DNA from: Syncephalastrum monosporum B8922
Lineage: Eukaryota; Mucoromycota; Mucoromycetes; Mucorales; Syncephalastraceae
NCBI GenBank assembly: GCA_000697355.1
Contig: JNEN01001218.1
Span: 62,001-126,000, forward strand
Reading direction: 5' to 3'
Length of the DNA: 64,000 nucleotides
Position 1 is the first letter of the stretch; every line of letters begins with the position of its first letter. Below, in pieces: positions 22,816 through 34,470 of this stretch. The notes under the pieces were generated by a model. That model was not told the origin of the DNA, searched no databases, and saw only the letters and a program-made list of their open reading frames with translations. The position numbers and the translations under genes were made by a program.

Positions 22816-24861
22816 ATGATTTCTGCGCACAAGATGCAAGAGACCGTCTTTTTCACGCAGTCCACGTACGACACCCTTTTTGAGCCTGTAGAAGAAAATG
22901 ACAAGAACAACGTGATTTTTGTGAATGCCGAGCACCCCAATCGTTTTTACACCAAGGCTAGCCTCCACGACCGTATCTTGAAGCTCGGAGGTCTCCTCCA
23001 GCAAAAGTATAGATGGCAGTCTGGCGATATACTCGCCATTTGTGCTGAAAACACTGCAAGTGTCACCATATCTGCAATATACTACAATTATTTATTATTT
23101 TCTATACTTGCATAGATCGATTACCCTGTCGCCCTTCATGCATCGGTTGTTATTGGTAAACTTACTTTTTTTTCTTGAATCATATATATTTATGCATCCA
23201 AATATAAAGGTGGCATCAGCTCAGCCGTTGATCAGCACTACCCTGCGAAGGAGATAGCCGACGATTTCAAGTTGATCCAGCCCAAGTTGGTTGTCACGGA
23301 TGACAAGACATATGAGAAAGTGTCTGCAGCAGCCAGGATGAGCCGCGTACCGAATCCAGTGGTTACATTTGAGGAGCTCAACCGTCTACTTCAAGACGCC
23401 GATATTGTGTCGGCCGAACCGGTCCGATATACGCCGGAGCAACTTGCGACAACACCAGCTTACATTTATTTTACATCTGGCACAACCGGCAAGAAGAAAG
23501 GAGCTACACTGACCCACAGAAATGCCATAGTATATACACAGTGGACTGAAAAATTCGTGCGCCGCAAGTCGCGCTCGCTCACTTACACTGAATTTCATCA
23601 TGTGACCCAGCTCCTCAACGCCATGCACGTCGCTATCCGATATAATATGACATACTACATCATGAACACGAGCGAAGCACCTCCGGACCCGTACCGTGTC
23701 TGTCAGGCGATGCAAGACTTCAAGATCAATGCACTGATGTGTCAGCCTTATATGGTGAATGTATTTGCAAAAGAACCATGGGTGGATATGTTTGATTTGT
23801 CTGCTTTCCAAGTCGCTTTCTGCGGAGGCGCCCTGCCCGACAAGGACATTCTTCGTGCATGTTACCAGCGTTTTGGCGTAAGAATCCTTGCCAGTTACGG
23901 TTTGACAGAGTGCATGTCGATGCTCATCCCAAGCTGGGAATCCACCGTCATTGGTACGTTTCGCTCGGTAGTGCATATGAATATGTGCTGAAATTCGCTA
24001 TAAACAGGAAGCCAAGGCAGAAGGAACCCTATGGCAGTCTTAAAGATTATTGACGACAACGGAAATGGTACGTATTATGCAATATAATATAGCTCTCTAT
24101 CTTTGTATATTGATCAGACGTATATCCAATGCACAGACGTTCATGACAAGGGCGAAACGGGTGAGCTTTGTGTCAAATCGATCACATGCATACCGGTAAG
24201 CGTCGACCATCATGCGTTCATATCTGACACATGCTCAATCCATCATTTTTTAAGGGATACTGGAAAGACCCAGAGGAAACTAGAGCTGCAATCGATGATG
24301 AAGGTTTTCTGCATACGGGCGATCTGTTTCAATGTAAAGATGGCGAGTACTATTTTATCGCTCGAAAGAAAGACATGTTTAAGTACTATCTCCATCATGT
24401 AAGTTGTCGATGAAAATTCTAAAATGATACAGCAGCGTTTCACTAATTCCTAAACCTGTTTCTTCAAACTAGATCTACCCAAAGGACATTGAAGTTATTG
24501 TGGTTAGTTGCAAAAAGAACATTCGTATGTTCTCTTATGCTTACTCATTTTCTATTCTGTCGTAAAGATGCAGCACCCTGCCGTCACTGAAGCCTGTGTG
24601 GTAGGACGGTACTCCAGAGACCTGGCAACCGAGCTTCCAGCTGCCTTTGTGAGACTCGGCCAAGAGCATCGTATGAAGACGATCGGTGCTGACAAACAAA
24701 AGCAGCTTTGCCAGGATATTCAAGCTTTTGTGAATAATCGTGTTGCCGACCCGCGCCGACTGCGAGGAGGTGTCTTTATTGTCGACACTTTCCCGAGAAC
24801 GTCATTTGGAAAAATCAAACGTAACGAGCTAAACAAGCAGTACTTTGGCAATGATCACTAG
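22816..24861 (+). CDS. AMP-dependent acyl-CoA synthetase/ligase (4CL-like), tandem copy 2
   Basis: Eight exons: 22816-23055, 23116-23155, 23210-23953, 24008-24067, 24137-24195, 24255-24398, 24473-24502 and 24568-24861, giving 536 residues. It has the same motif set as copy 1 (TSGTTGKKKGA, CGGALP, YGLTE, GYWKDPEE, TGD, PRTSFGKIKRNEL) and exactly matching intron positions and phases. Exons 2-8 have identical lengths in the two genes; only exon 1 differs, by two codons. Intron 1 again uses a GC donor (GCAAGT at 23056). The 5' third of exon 3 and all of exon 8 are almost identical to copy 1 at DNA level, while exon 1 and the middle of exon 3 differ strongly. The differing middle includes residues after the P-loop that line the acyl pocket in the family, so substrate preference may have diverged. 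Confidence 0.87.
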
Positions 24862-26550
24862 TCTAGCCACAGATAACATGAAATAAGAAGTGAATAGTGA
24901 GTAAATATATTATATATATGGTGCCAGATAATCTACAGTCGTCCTATATTCTTTACACCTAAGTACTCAATATCGATGCCGTAAGCACTTCGTTTCAGGT
25001 AGCCTAAAAAAGTAAATCTAAAAGGATGTAGTCTGCACAATCGTCATGTAGATCAAAACGAGGCCTTGTATTATGTGGCATATAAAATGTCCTGTAAACT
25101 AGCGTTAAATCTTGCACGCGACGCACGCGACGTACACGATCCAGGTGTCGAGTCTTGCGACCAGTCTGTTTCCGACTGACATGAGCGAGACTGTATAAGC
25201 TTTTTCTCTGATCTGCGAGTGCCATTCAACGAGATATAGAGAAGTCGGATAAGTTTCTTGCTACCTGGAGCCACTTTCCCGGAACACACATGACACCAAT
25301 ATCCTTATAAAAACATATTTCGCCACCCATAAACTTGGACCGCGAAATAGCAAAAGTAAATCAACAAATCCCTTGAAACGTGAACAATACCTGATGTCAA
25401 TCTCTGCCGGGGTCCTTTTTTTCTTTCTCCTGCGTTCTTCCCGCCATTGGCAGACGCGGTTTATGTAATCGCATGGAAAGTCCATCGCTGCGAGCGTGTC
25501 CCATAAAATACGACTGCTCTCTCAACCGCTTGATGATGAAGACGACCTATCTGTCGAGATAAACTATCTCACAATTGCTGACTTGGAGGTGGTCCCATAT
25601 GAGGATATAGGAGAGATGTGGACAGACATTAAGAAACCTGGCGGGGAGCTGTCTGCCCGCAGCAGTGAAACTGTTGGCTCTCGTAACCGTTAGCCTTTCT
25701 CAAGGGTGACTATGAGAACGGGATGTGTTATTTTGGGTCTGATAAAGTCGACCGTAGTGATAAACCCATTTTACGTGAGCTTCTACAAGCTGCACACGAC
25801 ATGCAGTCAAAGAGGGATGGCGAGAGGAAGATTATAGGCGCGATACTTCGAAAAAGTGGTCCAGCAGCAGCAGCAGCGTCTTATGCCTGAACGAAATACG
25901 AAGCGTCGAACAAGCTACCCGGTGGCGCAGGCTAAGCGAGCTTGCAAAGTCGTGTGGAAAAAGTATGCCTGGTATGAAGCCCGCGTGACAGCGCGCTGAG
26001 CGGCCCCGCCTCTTGTGGAATTTCCCGTCATTCTGATTTTAGATCCTGCTATTTTTTCTGCTCTTTCCACGCTTACATAGCTGCTTCTGCGATGAGCGCT
26101 CTCTTTTCTCCAACAACGTTTATCACTAGGTATATGGCTGTAACAGCTACAGCGTACCACGTGTGCTGTCCTGAATGGTACATGTCTGTTCTTTACAGAC
26201 CATTGTGCGTTTCTGCCCATCGACCACCCCGTCGTATTGCAGCTCACTGCAACTATCAGTTAAAACGATTATACCATACTAAATTCTGTATTTTCACGGC
26301 ATAAATACGATATCGTGCTTCTGCTGCAGAGAATAGCACAATAAAGTAGAAATAAGTCAAGCAAACGACTACATAAAATTTTGGCCTGCATTATTTCAAG
26401 AGTACCTCTCTGCTGTCAAAAAAGGGAGCCAGCCAATCAAACACGAAGACAGCACAAATCGCGCAGGTGGCATCGGAGTCCGCGATTTCGCATCAAAAGG
26501 GCAGGAAATTTTACATTTTTCCAGATACATCCCTTTCACCTCACTTCACA
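24862..26550. other. Intergenic spacer before the copper ATPase, with one doubtful coding remnant
   Basis: 1.7 kb. Apart from the possible degraded coding stretch at 25449-26000 I see no gene. The last 150 bp before 26551 presumably hold the ATPase promoter. Confidence 0.5.
25449..26000 (+). pseudogene. Possible degraded or incompletely resolved gene, unknown
   Basis: Three consecutive open stretches in different frames look protein-like but do not form one model. The first (about 25450-25693) is acidic and reads LDDEDDLSVEINYLTIADL. The second (about 25690-25890) reads GDYENGMCYFGSDKVDRSD. The third (about 25840-26000) reads QQQQQRLMPERNTKRRTSY and ends in TGA. AG acceptor-like sites occur before the second and third. 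No ATG starts the first frame. It could be a decayed gene, a transposon-derived scrap or chance. I do not recognise any family. Confidence 0.2.
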
Positions 26551-29500
26551 ATGGCATATCATTTCCGGGTGTCTATCCAAGGCATGACATGCGGCCATTG
26601 CGTGGACACGGTGACCCGAGGACTAATTGAAAACCTGCCTGGTGCCTCGTCTGTATCGGTCGATCTCGATGCGCGCGAAGCACGACTCACGCTCCCTCAG
26701 GCGGCGGGGTCCCTGACTGATCTCAAGAACGAGCTAGCGACCGCCATTGAAGACCTGGGCTATGACGCAGGCACGCCCGAGCTTATGGAAGACGACGAGG
26801 AGGAGAAGGATGACCAGGAAACCCACGTCACCCTCTCACTCACGGGATTGACCTGCTCGCACTGCACCAACACGGTTGAGAAGGCCTTAAAGGAGCTGCC
26901 AGGAGTCAAAACCGGGTCTATCCATGTGGATCTCGACCAAGCGACCTTTGTTCTCCTCGCAAGGGTGCCTCAAGACAAGCTGGTACAGACCATTGAAGAT
27001 CTTGGCTACGACGTCGAAGCCGTGCGTTTTCGTCGTCGCGGCGATCCCGACAACGATCATGAACTAGACGACCAGATCAAGTCGGCGTCTCTCCTCATCG
27101 GCGGCATGACTTGTTCTCACTGCACACGCACGGTCACTGCTGCGCTGCAATCCCTTCCAGGCGTAATTCAAGAATCGGTGCAAGTCGACCTCGAGCGGCG
27201 CTCAGCAGCCTTGTTGTTTCAAGGCGACGCTATCACAGCTGACGTCTTGACAGAGACGATTCAAGACATAGGTTACGACGTCGAGGCACCTCCTCGGCTC
27301 AGTCATGCGCCCAAGCAAGCACAAGTGTCGGACAGGGCCAGCGTTGCGTCTTCAACTGGCTCGATCGGACTGCGCAAAGTTGTCATGCGGGTGGTAGGCA
27401 TGACGTGCCAAAGCTGCATTGCGGCGGTCACAGACGCGCTTGAGCAAGGCGTGCAAGGGATCCAGAAAGAGACTATCCAAGTGGATCTGCAGACGGACAT
27501 GGCATCGTTTGTGTGCCATAATCCCAAGGCAGAGCAAGTGCGACGCGCCATTGAAGACCGCGGCTACGGCATTGAAAATATCCAAATCATCTACAATCTT
27601 GTGCCACCAGCCGCACTCGACGACCGTCCTCCGCAAAGCTCATCCGCTTCCATCCTCTCTCTCGGTGCCGTCCACGTCGAGACACCAGTCCTCGCCCTGC
27701 CTAAAAAGGTCACCATGCTGATATCAGGCATGACCTGTGCTAGGTAAGTCACCACCCATCCCACCCATTTTCCGGATGCATCTCACATAGACTCACATGA
27801 CCCCGCCTACCTTGCTCACTCTCACTCTAGCTGTGTGCGTACCTTGGAAGATGGCCTTGCTGCTTTGCCCGGGGTCGACCCCGATTCCGTCAAGGTGAAC
27901 CTCCTCACCGGCAACGCGTCATGCTCCATCCAAGGCGACGTGCTGGACGAGGCCGCGATCACACGCGCAGTGGGCCAGATGGGCTACGAAGCCAGTAACG
28001 TCGTCATTCTTGCCCAGGCCACAGACGAAAGCGACGGTGAGACGTACCAGGCAGATATGATTATCTCGGGCATGTTCTGCATGAATTGCGTCGAAAAAGT
28101 CCGCACCGCGCTCGCCAGTTTACCAGGCACGCAATCCAGCACCATTGACATCCAGCTTGAATCTGGCCGTGTCGCCTTCCAATACAATGGTAACGCTATC
28201 ACACGCCACCGTATCAGCCAGACGATCCTCCAGCTCGGTTTCATGGCCGACAGTGTCCAGATCACCAAGCAGCGCAAGGACAAGGAAAGCAAGCAAGAGT
28301 TTGTGAATACACGCTTGACCGTCACCGGCATGACCTGCAGCTCCTGCGTCGCCAACATTGAGCGTGCGATCCACAAACAGCCCGGCGTCGACCAGTGCCA
28401 GGTCAACCTCCTCGCCAAGTCTGCCGTCATCCGCCACGATCCCACACGGGTCGGCGCCCGCACGCTCGCCAACATGATTGAGCAGCTCGGTTACAAGGCC
28501 GAGCTTGCCCAGAACGACGCTGCCGACAACCTCATGAGCCAGCGGGCCTCCATGCGCGCTACTCTTCTCAAGGAAATCCATACCTTGCGCTCCCGCTTCC
28601 TCTGGTCCCTGGTATTCGCCGTGCCTATCGTGATCATTGACATGATTATCCGCATGGGGCTGCCCATGACCAACCCCGCCCACGCCGCCTTTGCCACGCC
28701 CGTCACCGATGGCCTCACTGCAGGCGATATCGTCTCATTCTGCCTCGCCACGCCCGTCCAGTTCTGGCTCGGCCTGCCCTTTTATGTCAAGTCGTACAAG
28801 TCGCTGCGATACGCACGTACAGCCAACATGGAGACCCTTGTCGCCATGGGCACCACCGTAGCCTACGTCGCCTCGGTCGCGACTATCATTGCCAACATGG
28901 CACGGCACCGAACGGGCGAGACCATGAACTACTTTGAGACCGCCGTGCTCCTTATTACATTTATTCATTTCGGCAAATGGCTTGAGGCACTCGCCAAGGG
29001 CAAGACAGCCGAAACCATCACTAAACTGATGGACCTCCAGCCGGACCGTGCTACGCTCGTCACAGCAGAAATGCGCACGGACACAGAAAGTGACGACGCC
29101 ACGCTCTCAACAGAGCCGCTGTCCGTCAAAGACAAATCCGAAACGCCCGTGTCCACCAAAGAGCACGAGCATGTGAATGAGGTCTTGACAGAACGCGAGA
29201 TTGATGCCAAAGACATCCAAGGTAAGAAGATAAAAATAAAAAAAGAAGGGTCAGTGGAACGCAAAAGCTAACATTCCATTGCAGTGGGTGATATCCTCAA
29301 GGTCAATGCCGGTGCAAGGATCCCTTGCGATGGCAAGGTATGGCGCGGCAGCTCCAGCGCAGACGAGTCCATGATCACAGGCGAGTCGGTGCCCGTCACC
29401 AAGAATGAAGGCGACGACGTGATCACAGCTACCATCAACATTGCCTCGCCCATCTATATCCGCGCCATCCGTGTCGGCTCCGATACCACTCTCTCGCGTA

Positions 29501-31264
29501 TCATCCAGCTTGTCCAGGACGCGCAAGCCTCCCCCAAAGCACCCATCGAGCACGTGGCAGACAAGATCTCAAGCGTATTTGTTCCGATCGTGATTGCGCT
29601 GGCCATTTCGACGTACATTATCTGGCAGGTCTGCAGTGCCTACAACTTGTACCCGGATGCGTGGGTGCCCGAAGGCGAAGACAAGACGACGTTCTCCCTG
29701 ATGATTGCTGTCTCGGTGCTCGTGATCGCGTGCCCTTGTGGTCTTGGTTTGGCAAGCCCAACTGGTAAGTGGGAGGGAATCAAAGTAGAAAAGGTGCAAA
29801 GTATAACTTAAACACTCATGACTCTCTTCTTATAGCGGTCATGGTCGGTACGGGTGTCGCAGCACGGTACGGCGTCCTCGTCAAGGGAGGAGGCTATGCC
29901 CTCGAGATGGCCAGCAAAATCACCACGATCGCCTTTGACAAGACGGGTACGCTGACCATGGGCAAACCAACCGTGACCAAGCAATGGACCACGGCCGAGG
30001 ACGAAACCGAGCGTACGCAGGCTATCTGGAAGATCTTTGGCCGCGTCGCATCCGCAAGCAACCATCCGCTCTCCAAATCCATCGAGACCAAGGCCAAGGA
30101 TATCCTGCAAGCCGACGACTATGACGGTGTCAGCATCACCAATGCCCGCGAGGTGCCGGGTCGAGGTATCATGGCTACCCTGACGCTCTCCTCTGAACTC
30201 GCCGCACGCTACTGGCCCTCGCACCATCAGCAGCAAGAACAGCGCGCCGTGAATGCCTTTCTCGGTAATCAAGCCTGGATGGATGAAAATCGGGCACGCT
30301 ATACCACCGCACGCCAGGCAAAGGCCTGCCAAAACCTCGTTGGCGAGTGGCAAGACCAAGGCCAGTCCATCGTCATGCTCGCCATCGCCCCCGTCAGCAA
30401 CCCGCAGCAGGAAGAACAAGCACCCGAAAAAGAACACGTCGAAGGCTGTCACGGCTCGTGCAGCTGTGCTGTATGCCACTGCACACCCGGCTCGGCTTGC
30501 TGCAGCACGCTGCGCACCCTCATTGTCGCCCAAGTCGCGGTCGCGGACGTGCCCCGTCCAGAAGCCAAAGCGGTCATTGCCCACCTGCGTCAGCAGGACG
30601 TGGACGTCTGGATGATCACGGGCGATAACCCGCGCACAGGACGCGTCATTGGTGAACAGCTCGGTATCGATAAGGAATGCGTCCTCGCTGGTGTGAAGCC
30701 AGAGCAGAAAGCCGACAAGATCCGCAACTTGCAACATCGCACGGTGGCTTCCAAAAAGCGATTCTGGAAGCGCCGCAACGCATCCGTTCAACAGCCTGTC
30801 GTGGCCATGGTAGGAGGTAAGAAGCAAAGCACCATGCAATGGTTATACATTTGTAGGATACTCATTCTATATGATATATCTGTGTATGCTTTATAGATGG
30901 CATCAATGACTCGCCCTCGCTCGCGCAGGCCGACGTGGGTATCTCGGTAGGATCTGCGACGGACGTCGCGATCGAGGCAGCAAGCATTGTTCTCATCCGA
31001 AACAACCTTTGGGACCTCCTCACGATGCACGACGTCTCGCGAGCCGTGGTGAGGCGCATCCGATTGAACTTTATGTGGGCGTTCCTCTACAACACGGTGG
31101 CGATTCCCATTGCAGCGGGCATTCTTTATCCAGGCACGGGCCACGGCTTGCCGACCTATATCGCGGGCATTGCTATGGTCGCCTCCAGTGTCAGCGTCGT
31201 TTGCTCTAGTCTGCTGCTGCGTTTCTATAGAGCGCCCAAAGCATTTCTGCAACATAACCAGTAG
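26551..31264 (+). CDS. CCC2: Copper-transporting P1B-type ATPase (CCC2/ATP7-like) with seven HMA domains
   Basis: Exons 26551-27743, 27831-29221, 29285-29764, 29836-30816 and 30897-31264 give 1470 residues. Seven N-terminal heavy-metal-associated domains each keep a CxxC, with first Cys near residues 14, 102, 188, 286, 396, 481 and 567 (CGHC, CSHC, CSHC, CQSC, CASC, CMNC, CSSC); the fifth CxxC spans intron 1. The pump core follows: membrane helices, TGES (A domain), the CPC copper site in ACPCGLGLASPT, the phosphorylation motif DKTGT, SNHPLS, TGDN and GDGIND. Family role: ATP-driven Cu(I) transport into the Golgi lumen for cuproenzymes, or out of the cell. A Cys-rich insert sits in the nucleotide-binding domain (residues about 1226-1244). 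The ATG at 26551 starts directly at the first HMA strand. Confidence 0.95.
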
Positions 31265-31675
31265 CAGCAGTCATTATTCATTTTACATATGCGTCACAGT
31301 CTTATCTTGTAGTAGTGTCTAGTAGTATCCATCTGTATCCCTATATCCCCATTGTACTGCATTAATAAACTCATTTATATATTTACACATATCTATGCTG
31401 GAGTCGCAGTCTGGCAACAGGTACTGATCCTTCATCTCTTTTAGGTTTTGAAAGATTTTGCTATGCGCGATAATCGCTGGTACAAACGAGTCTTACAGGT
31501 TTGTCCCTCTAGTGCAGATTAATTAAAAGACTAATAAATCAGTGATAGTGCTGCTTTCTTCCATGACTGGGATAAGAAGATGGGTGGGAAGCTGCGCAGG
31601 AGAAGAAAACGCCACAAAGAGTAACGTGCATTGCTGCAGCTGTTCGTGTTCTGCAGGGACAGGAGCAAGCACACA

Positions 31676-31724
<49 letters not shown>

Positions 31725-31815
31725 AAGAAAAGGCGCGGTGATAAACGCGTGCTCCAGGACCACAAATTTTTTTGCTACTTTTTCGCATATACAGCACAGG
31801 ACAGCATTTGTTCCC
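31265..31815. other. Spacer between copper ATPase and NDC80
   Basis: Holds the ATPase 3' end (AATAAA-like ATTAATAAACT near 31360) and the NDC80 promoter/5' leader, which includes an AC/AG dinucleotide repeat. Confidence 0.6.
31670..31719. repeat. Compound microsatellite (AC)n(AG)n
   Basis: About 11 AC units run directly into about 14 AG units, around 100 bp upstream of the NDC80 start. On the other strand it is a 50-nt pyrimidine tract. Confidence 0.95.
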
Positions 31816-34150
31816 ATGATGAGACGAGGCCGGGCAAACCTGGCCCCCTCCTCCAGCATCGGCCTTCAGCAGCACAAAGACGATCCAAGCCGGCGCTATA
31901 CAATGGCCTATGCCGATCCACAGCTCCCTACCAACCGCAAACGCGACGTCGGCGCGTTCGACACAGCCAACGTGCGAATGAAGCGACTGTCGCTCGCAGA
32001 CGAATCCCACCCATCCGCACTTGCATCCGCGCTGCAAGACGCAGACGCGACACGACGCACAAGCACCCTAAGCCGGCCATCCCTCGCCTACCCGGCCATG
32101 GCCTCCACCGAACCCAACGCAGCCCGCCACCCTCCCCCGCTCAAACTGCATCGTCAACCTCAGAACATCAAAGAGCCCGAATGGCGCAAGTCGGCCATAC
32201 GCAACATTAGCCGCTACCTCGTCAGAACAAACTACCCCGGCACCATCGCCTCCATCGAACCTGAGTTGCGCAGCCTCAAACTGCGCACGTTCCAAGATAT
32301 CTTTAAACATCTTCACCTGCATATCATGCCCGAATACATCTACGTCAAGGACAAGTTTGAAAACGAGTACATTGACGTTCTCAAGTCGCTTAGGTAGGGT
32401 GTTATTCTTATGCAGAGATTCGAAACTGTGGGGCCTATGCTGATCCGAATGCAATTGCCATAGGTATCCTCTCGCAGATACATTTACCCCGCGTGCGCTG
32501 TATTCGATCAGCGCACCCCACCAGCTCCCTGCCTTCATTGCTGTCATCAACTGGATGGTCACCACCTGTGAAATCTACGACGAGATCTGGAATGACACGT
32601 ATCCCACCGCGGACGATGAGATTCGCGAACGCACCGACCGTGGCGAATCCGAGCCGGAAACACTGAACCTGCTCTTCCATGAGTACACCGTTGCCTGCTA
32701 TCACAAGTTTATGAGCGGCGTCGACGGCGATGTGCCCGAGGTAGACCGTCGTCTGGAGGAACTCTGTGGTAGGTGATGAGACGAGGCAAAAGACGTATAA
32801 AAGCTCACTAGGGGGATGATGGGATGGGCAGATGAAATTCATGCCCGCTACCAGCAAGAGGCCCAGGATGTGGAAGCGTCCAACGAGCGCCTCCTCGAGG
32901 ATATTGAGTATATTCGAGGCAAACTGGTAAGACCTTCTATTCCAACGATCAAAATTAGTGTGTAGCTATGCATTTACGCCATTGCCTCCTCCTAGTCATC
33001 CTTGCCAAACTTGGATAAAAAGCTGGAAGCCTTGAAACGCGATACAGCCAAATTCGAGGAGTATTGCGAGGACAAGCGGCGCCGGATCAGCAAATACGAA
33101 GACCTTATCGCCAAAGTCACAGAACAAGCTGCGGCAGCCGACGCCGACCTGCAGCGACGGCGAGCCGAGGACGACGCGCTACGACAACAGCTCGAGGAGA
33201 AGAACCTCTCCCCGGAGGACATTGACAAGCTTTCGACAAAGCAGGTGTTGGCCGAGGAGGAGCTCAACCGTCTACGTGGGCGGACGCAACAGTTGCGCAT
33301 GTCGACCATCGAAAAGGAAGTCGAGCTCGGTCGGGCTCAGTCCAAGGTAAAGAAAGTAGTTTGTCCGTTGCGGCGAATAGATGGTTTACTGGTATGTCTC
33401 ATTAGGTGCGTGACCTTGTGGCCACCGTGAACCGGAGGCTCAAGGACGAGCTCGGCGAGGATCAGCCGACCGAAGTCCAGTACACTGACAAGGAGGGGTT
33501 GGTCCTTGACCAACTGGAGACGGTCATGGTAATTGTATTACAAAGTATGGAATGTGTGTGATGTACTTATTCGGGAACGGCAGAACCACATGCGAAGTCT
33601 CAATGCGCAGCTGGAGACCCAAGAACGGATCAACGCAGAAGCATATGCGGAGCTCGACCAGGCACTGAAAGACGTGCGGGCCGAGATAGCCCAGCTCGAA
33701 AAAGACTATCATGAACTCGAGATCAGGCGAACGCGCGCAGCTCGCGAACTCGAGGCGCTCGACCAAGAGCTGGAGGATGATATGGAGCAGTTCAACAAGG
33801 AGAAGGAGCTCAAGGAGCAACAGATCAAGCAAACCCAGGCTCATTGCGTGTCCCAGCTGAACAGCCTGATGGTGAAGCATAAGCGTCTGAAAGACAAGTA
33901 AGTCAAAATAGATATGAACTGAAAACAAAAGGAGATGCATGTGCTGAGGAACGACGGGTGTATGTCTAGGTACGAGGAGACCAAAGCGAAAGCAGAAGAA
34001 GAAAAACAGAGAATGCAAGAGCAAGTGGACGCCATGGGGCGTCAAGTCAAAGAACGCGTGCAAGCGGATGATACCAAATTGCGCGAGGCAGCCGCCCTAG
34101 CCAGAACCAGACGAGATGATCTCCATGACACCGGCCCGTCTGAACATTAA
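31816..34150 (+). CDS. NDC80: Kinetochore protein NDC80/HEC1
   Basis: Exons 31816-32393, 32464-32768, 32832-32926, 32996-33346, 33406-33528, 33584-33897 and 33970-34150 give 648 residues. The N-terminal basic, Ser/Thr/Arg-rich tail (about 1-115) is the microtubule-binding, Aurora-regulated part in the family. A calponin-homology domain follows (SAIRNISRYLVRTNYPG, TFQDIFKHLHLHIMPEY, YPLADTFTPRALYSISAPHQLPAFIAVINWM, given in pieces). The rest is coiled coil, with a break near SLPNLDKK and a variable region around DELGEDQPTEVQYTDKEG that may hold the loop. NDC80 partners NUF2, SPC24 and SPC25 in the outer kinetochore. Two ATGs (31816, 31819) are adjacent; I use the first. Confidence 0.92.
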
Positions 34151-34363
34151 TTAATGAATCCAAGCGTTTGACTTGGGCTTTTCCTCTCATAGGAAAAAAA
34201 AGTGTGTTCATTATTGCAATTTCCAGGAAGGAAAGGTGGTGGTTTGTTTGTTATATATAACAAAGAGAGGGAGGGTACCCAAATGGTGGTATACATACAA
34301 GAAGAAGAAAGAAGTTTCAATCGAGCAAAGAAATTTGTGCGAGTGGGATGTGATGGCTATGTG

Positions 34364-34397
<34 letters not shown>

Positions 34398-34470
34398 GCC
34401 GTGCATAGATGCGACCTCGCGAGGGGAAGACAGCGAGCAGAAAGACTTTTTTTGGGCGGCAAAGATGGGA
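34151..34470. other. Convergent 3' region between NDC80 and UBC6-like gene
   Basis: 320 bp between the two stop codons. It contains a (GT)n repeat at 34361-34398 and no coding signal. The 3' UTRs of the two genes probably overlap here. Confidence 0.6.
34361..34398. repeat. (GT)n microsatellite
   Basis: Almost pure GT dinucleotide repeat, about 19 units with one interruption (TTTGTG), in the convergent 3' region. Confidence 0.9.

Noticed and set aside
26467..26550. Upstream extension of the copper ATPase frame to 26467
   Set aside because: It would begin with GTG; the ATG at 26551 starts right at the first HMA strand and is the natural start.
29808..30839. 343-codon minus-strand frame inside the copper ATPase
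   Set aside because: Antisense to the conserved ATPase core; no family features.
31542..32037. ORFs over the (AC)n(AG)n repeat on both strands
   Set aside because: They arise from dinucleotide repeats that are open in several frames (TH, RE, SL, CV runs) and overlap the true NDC80 start.
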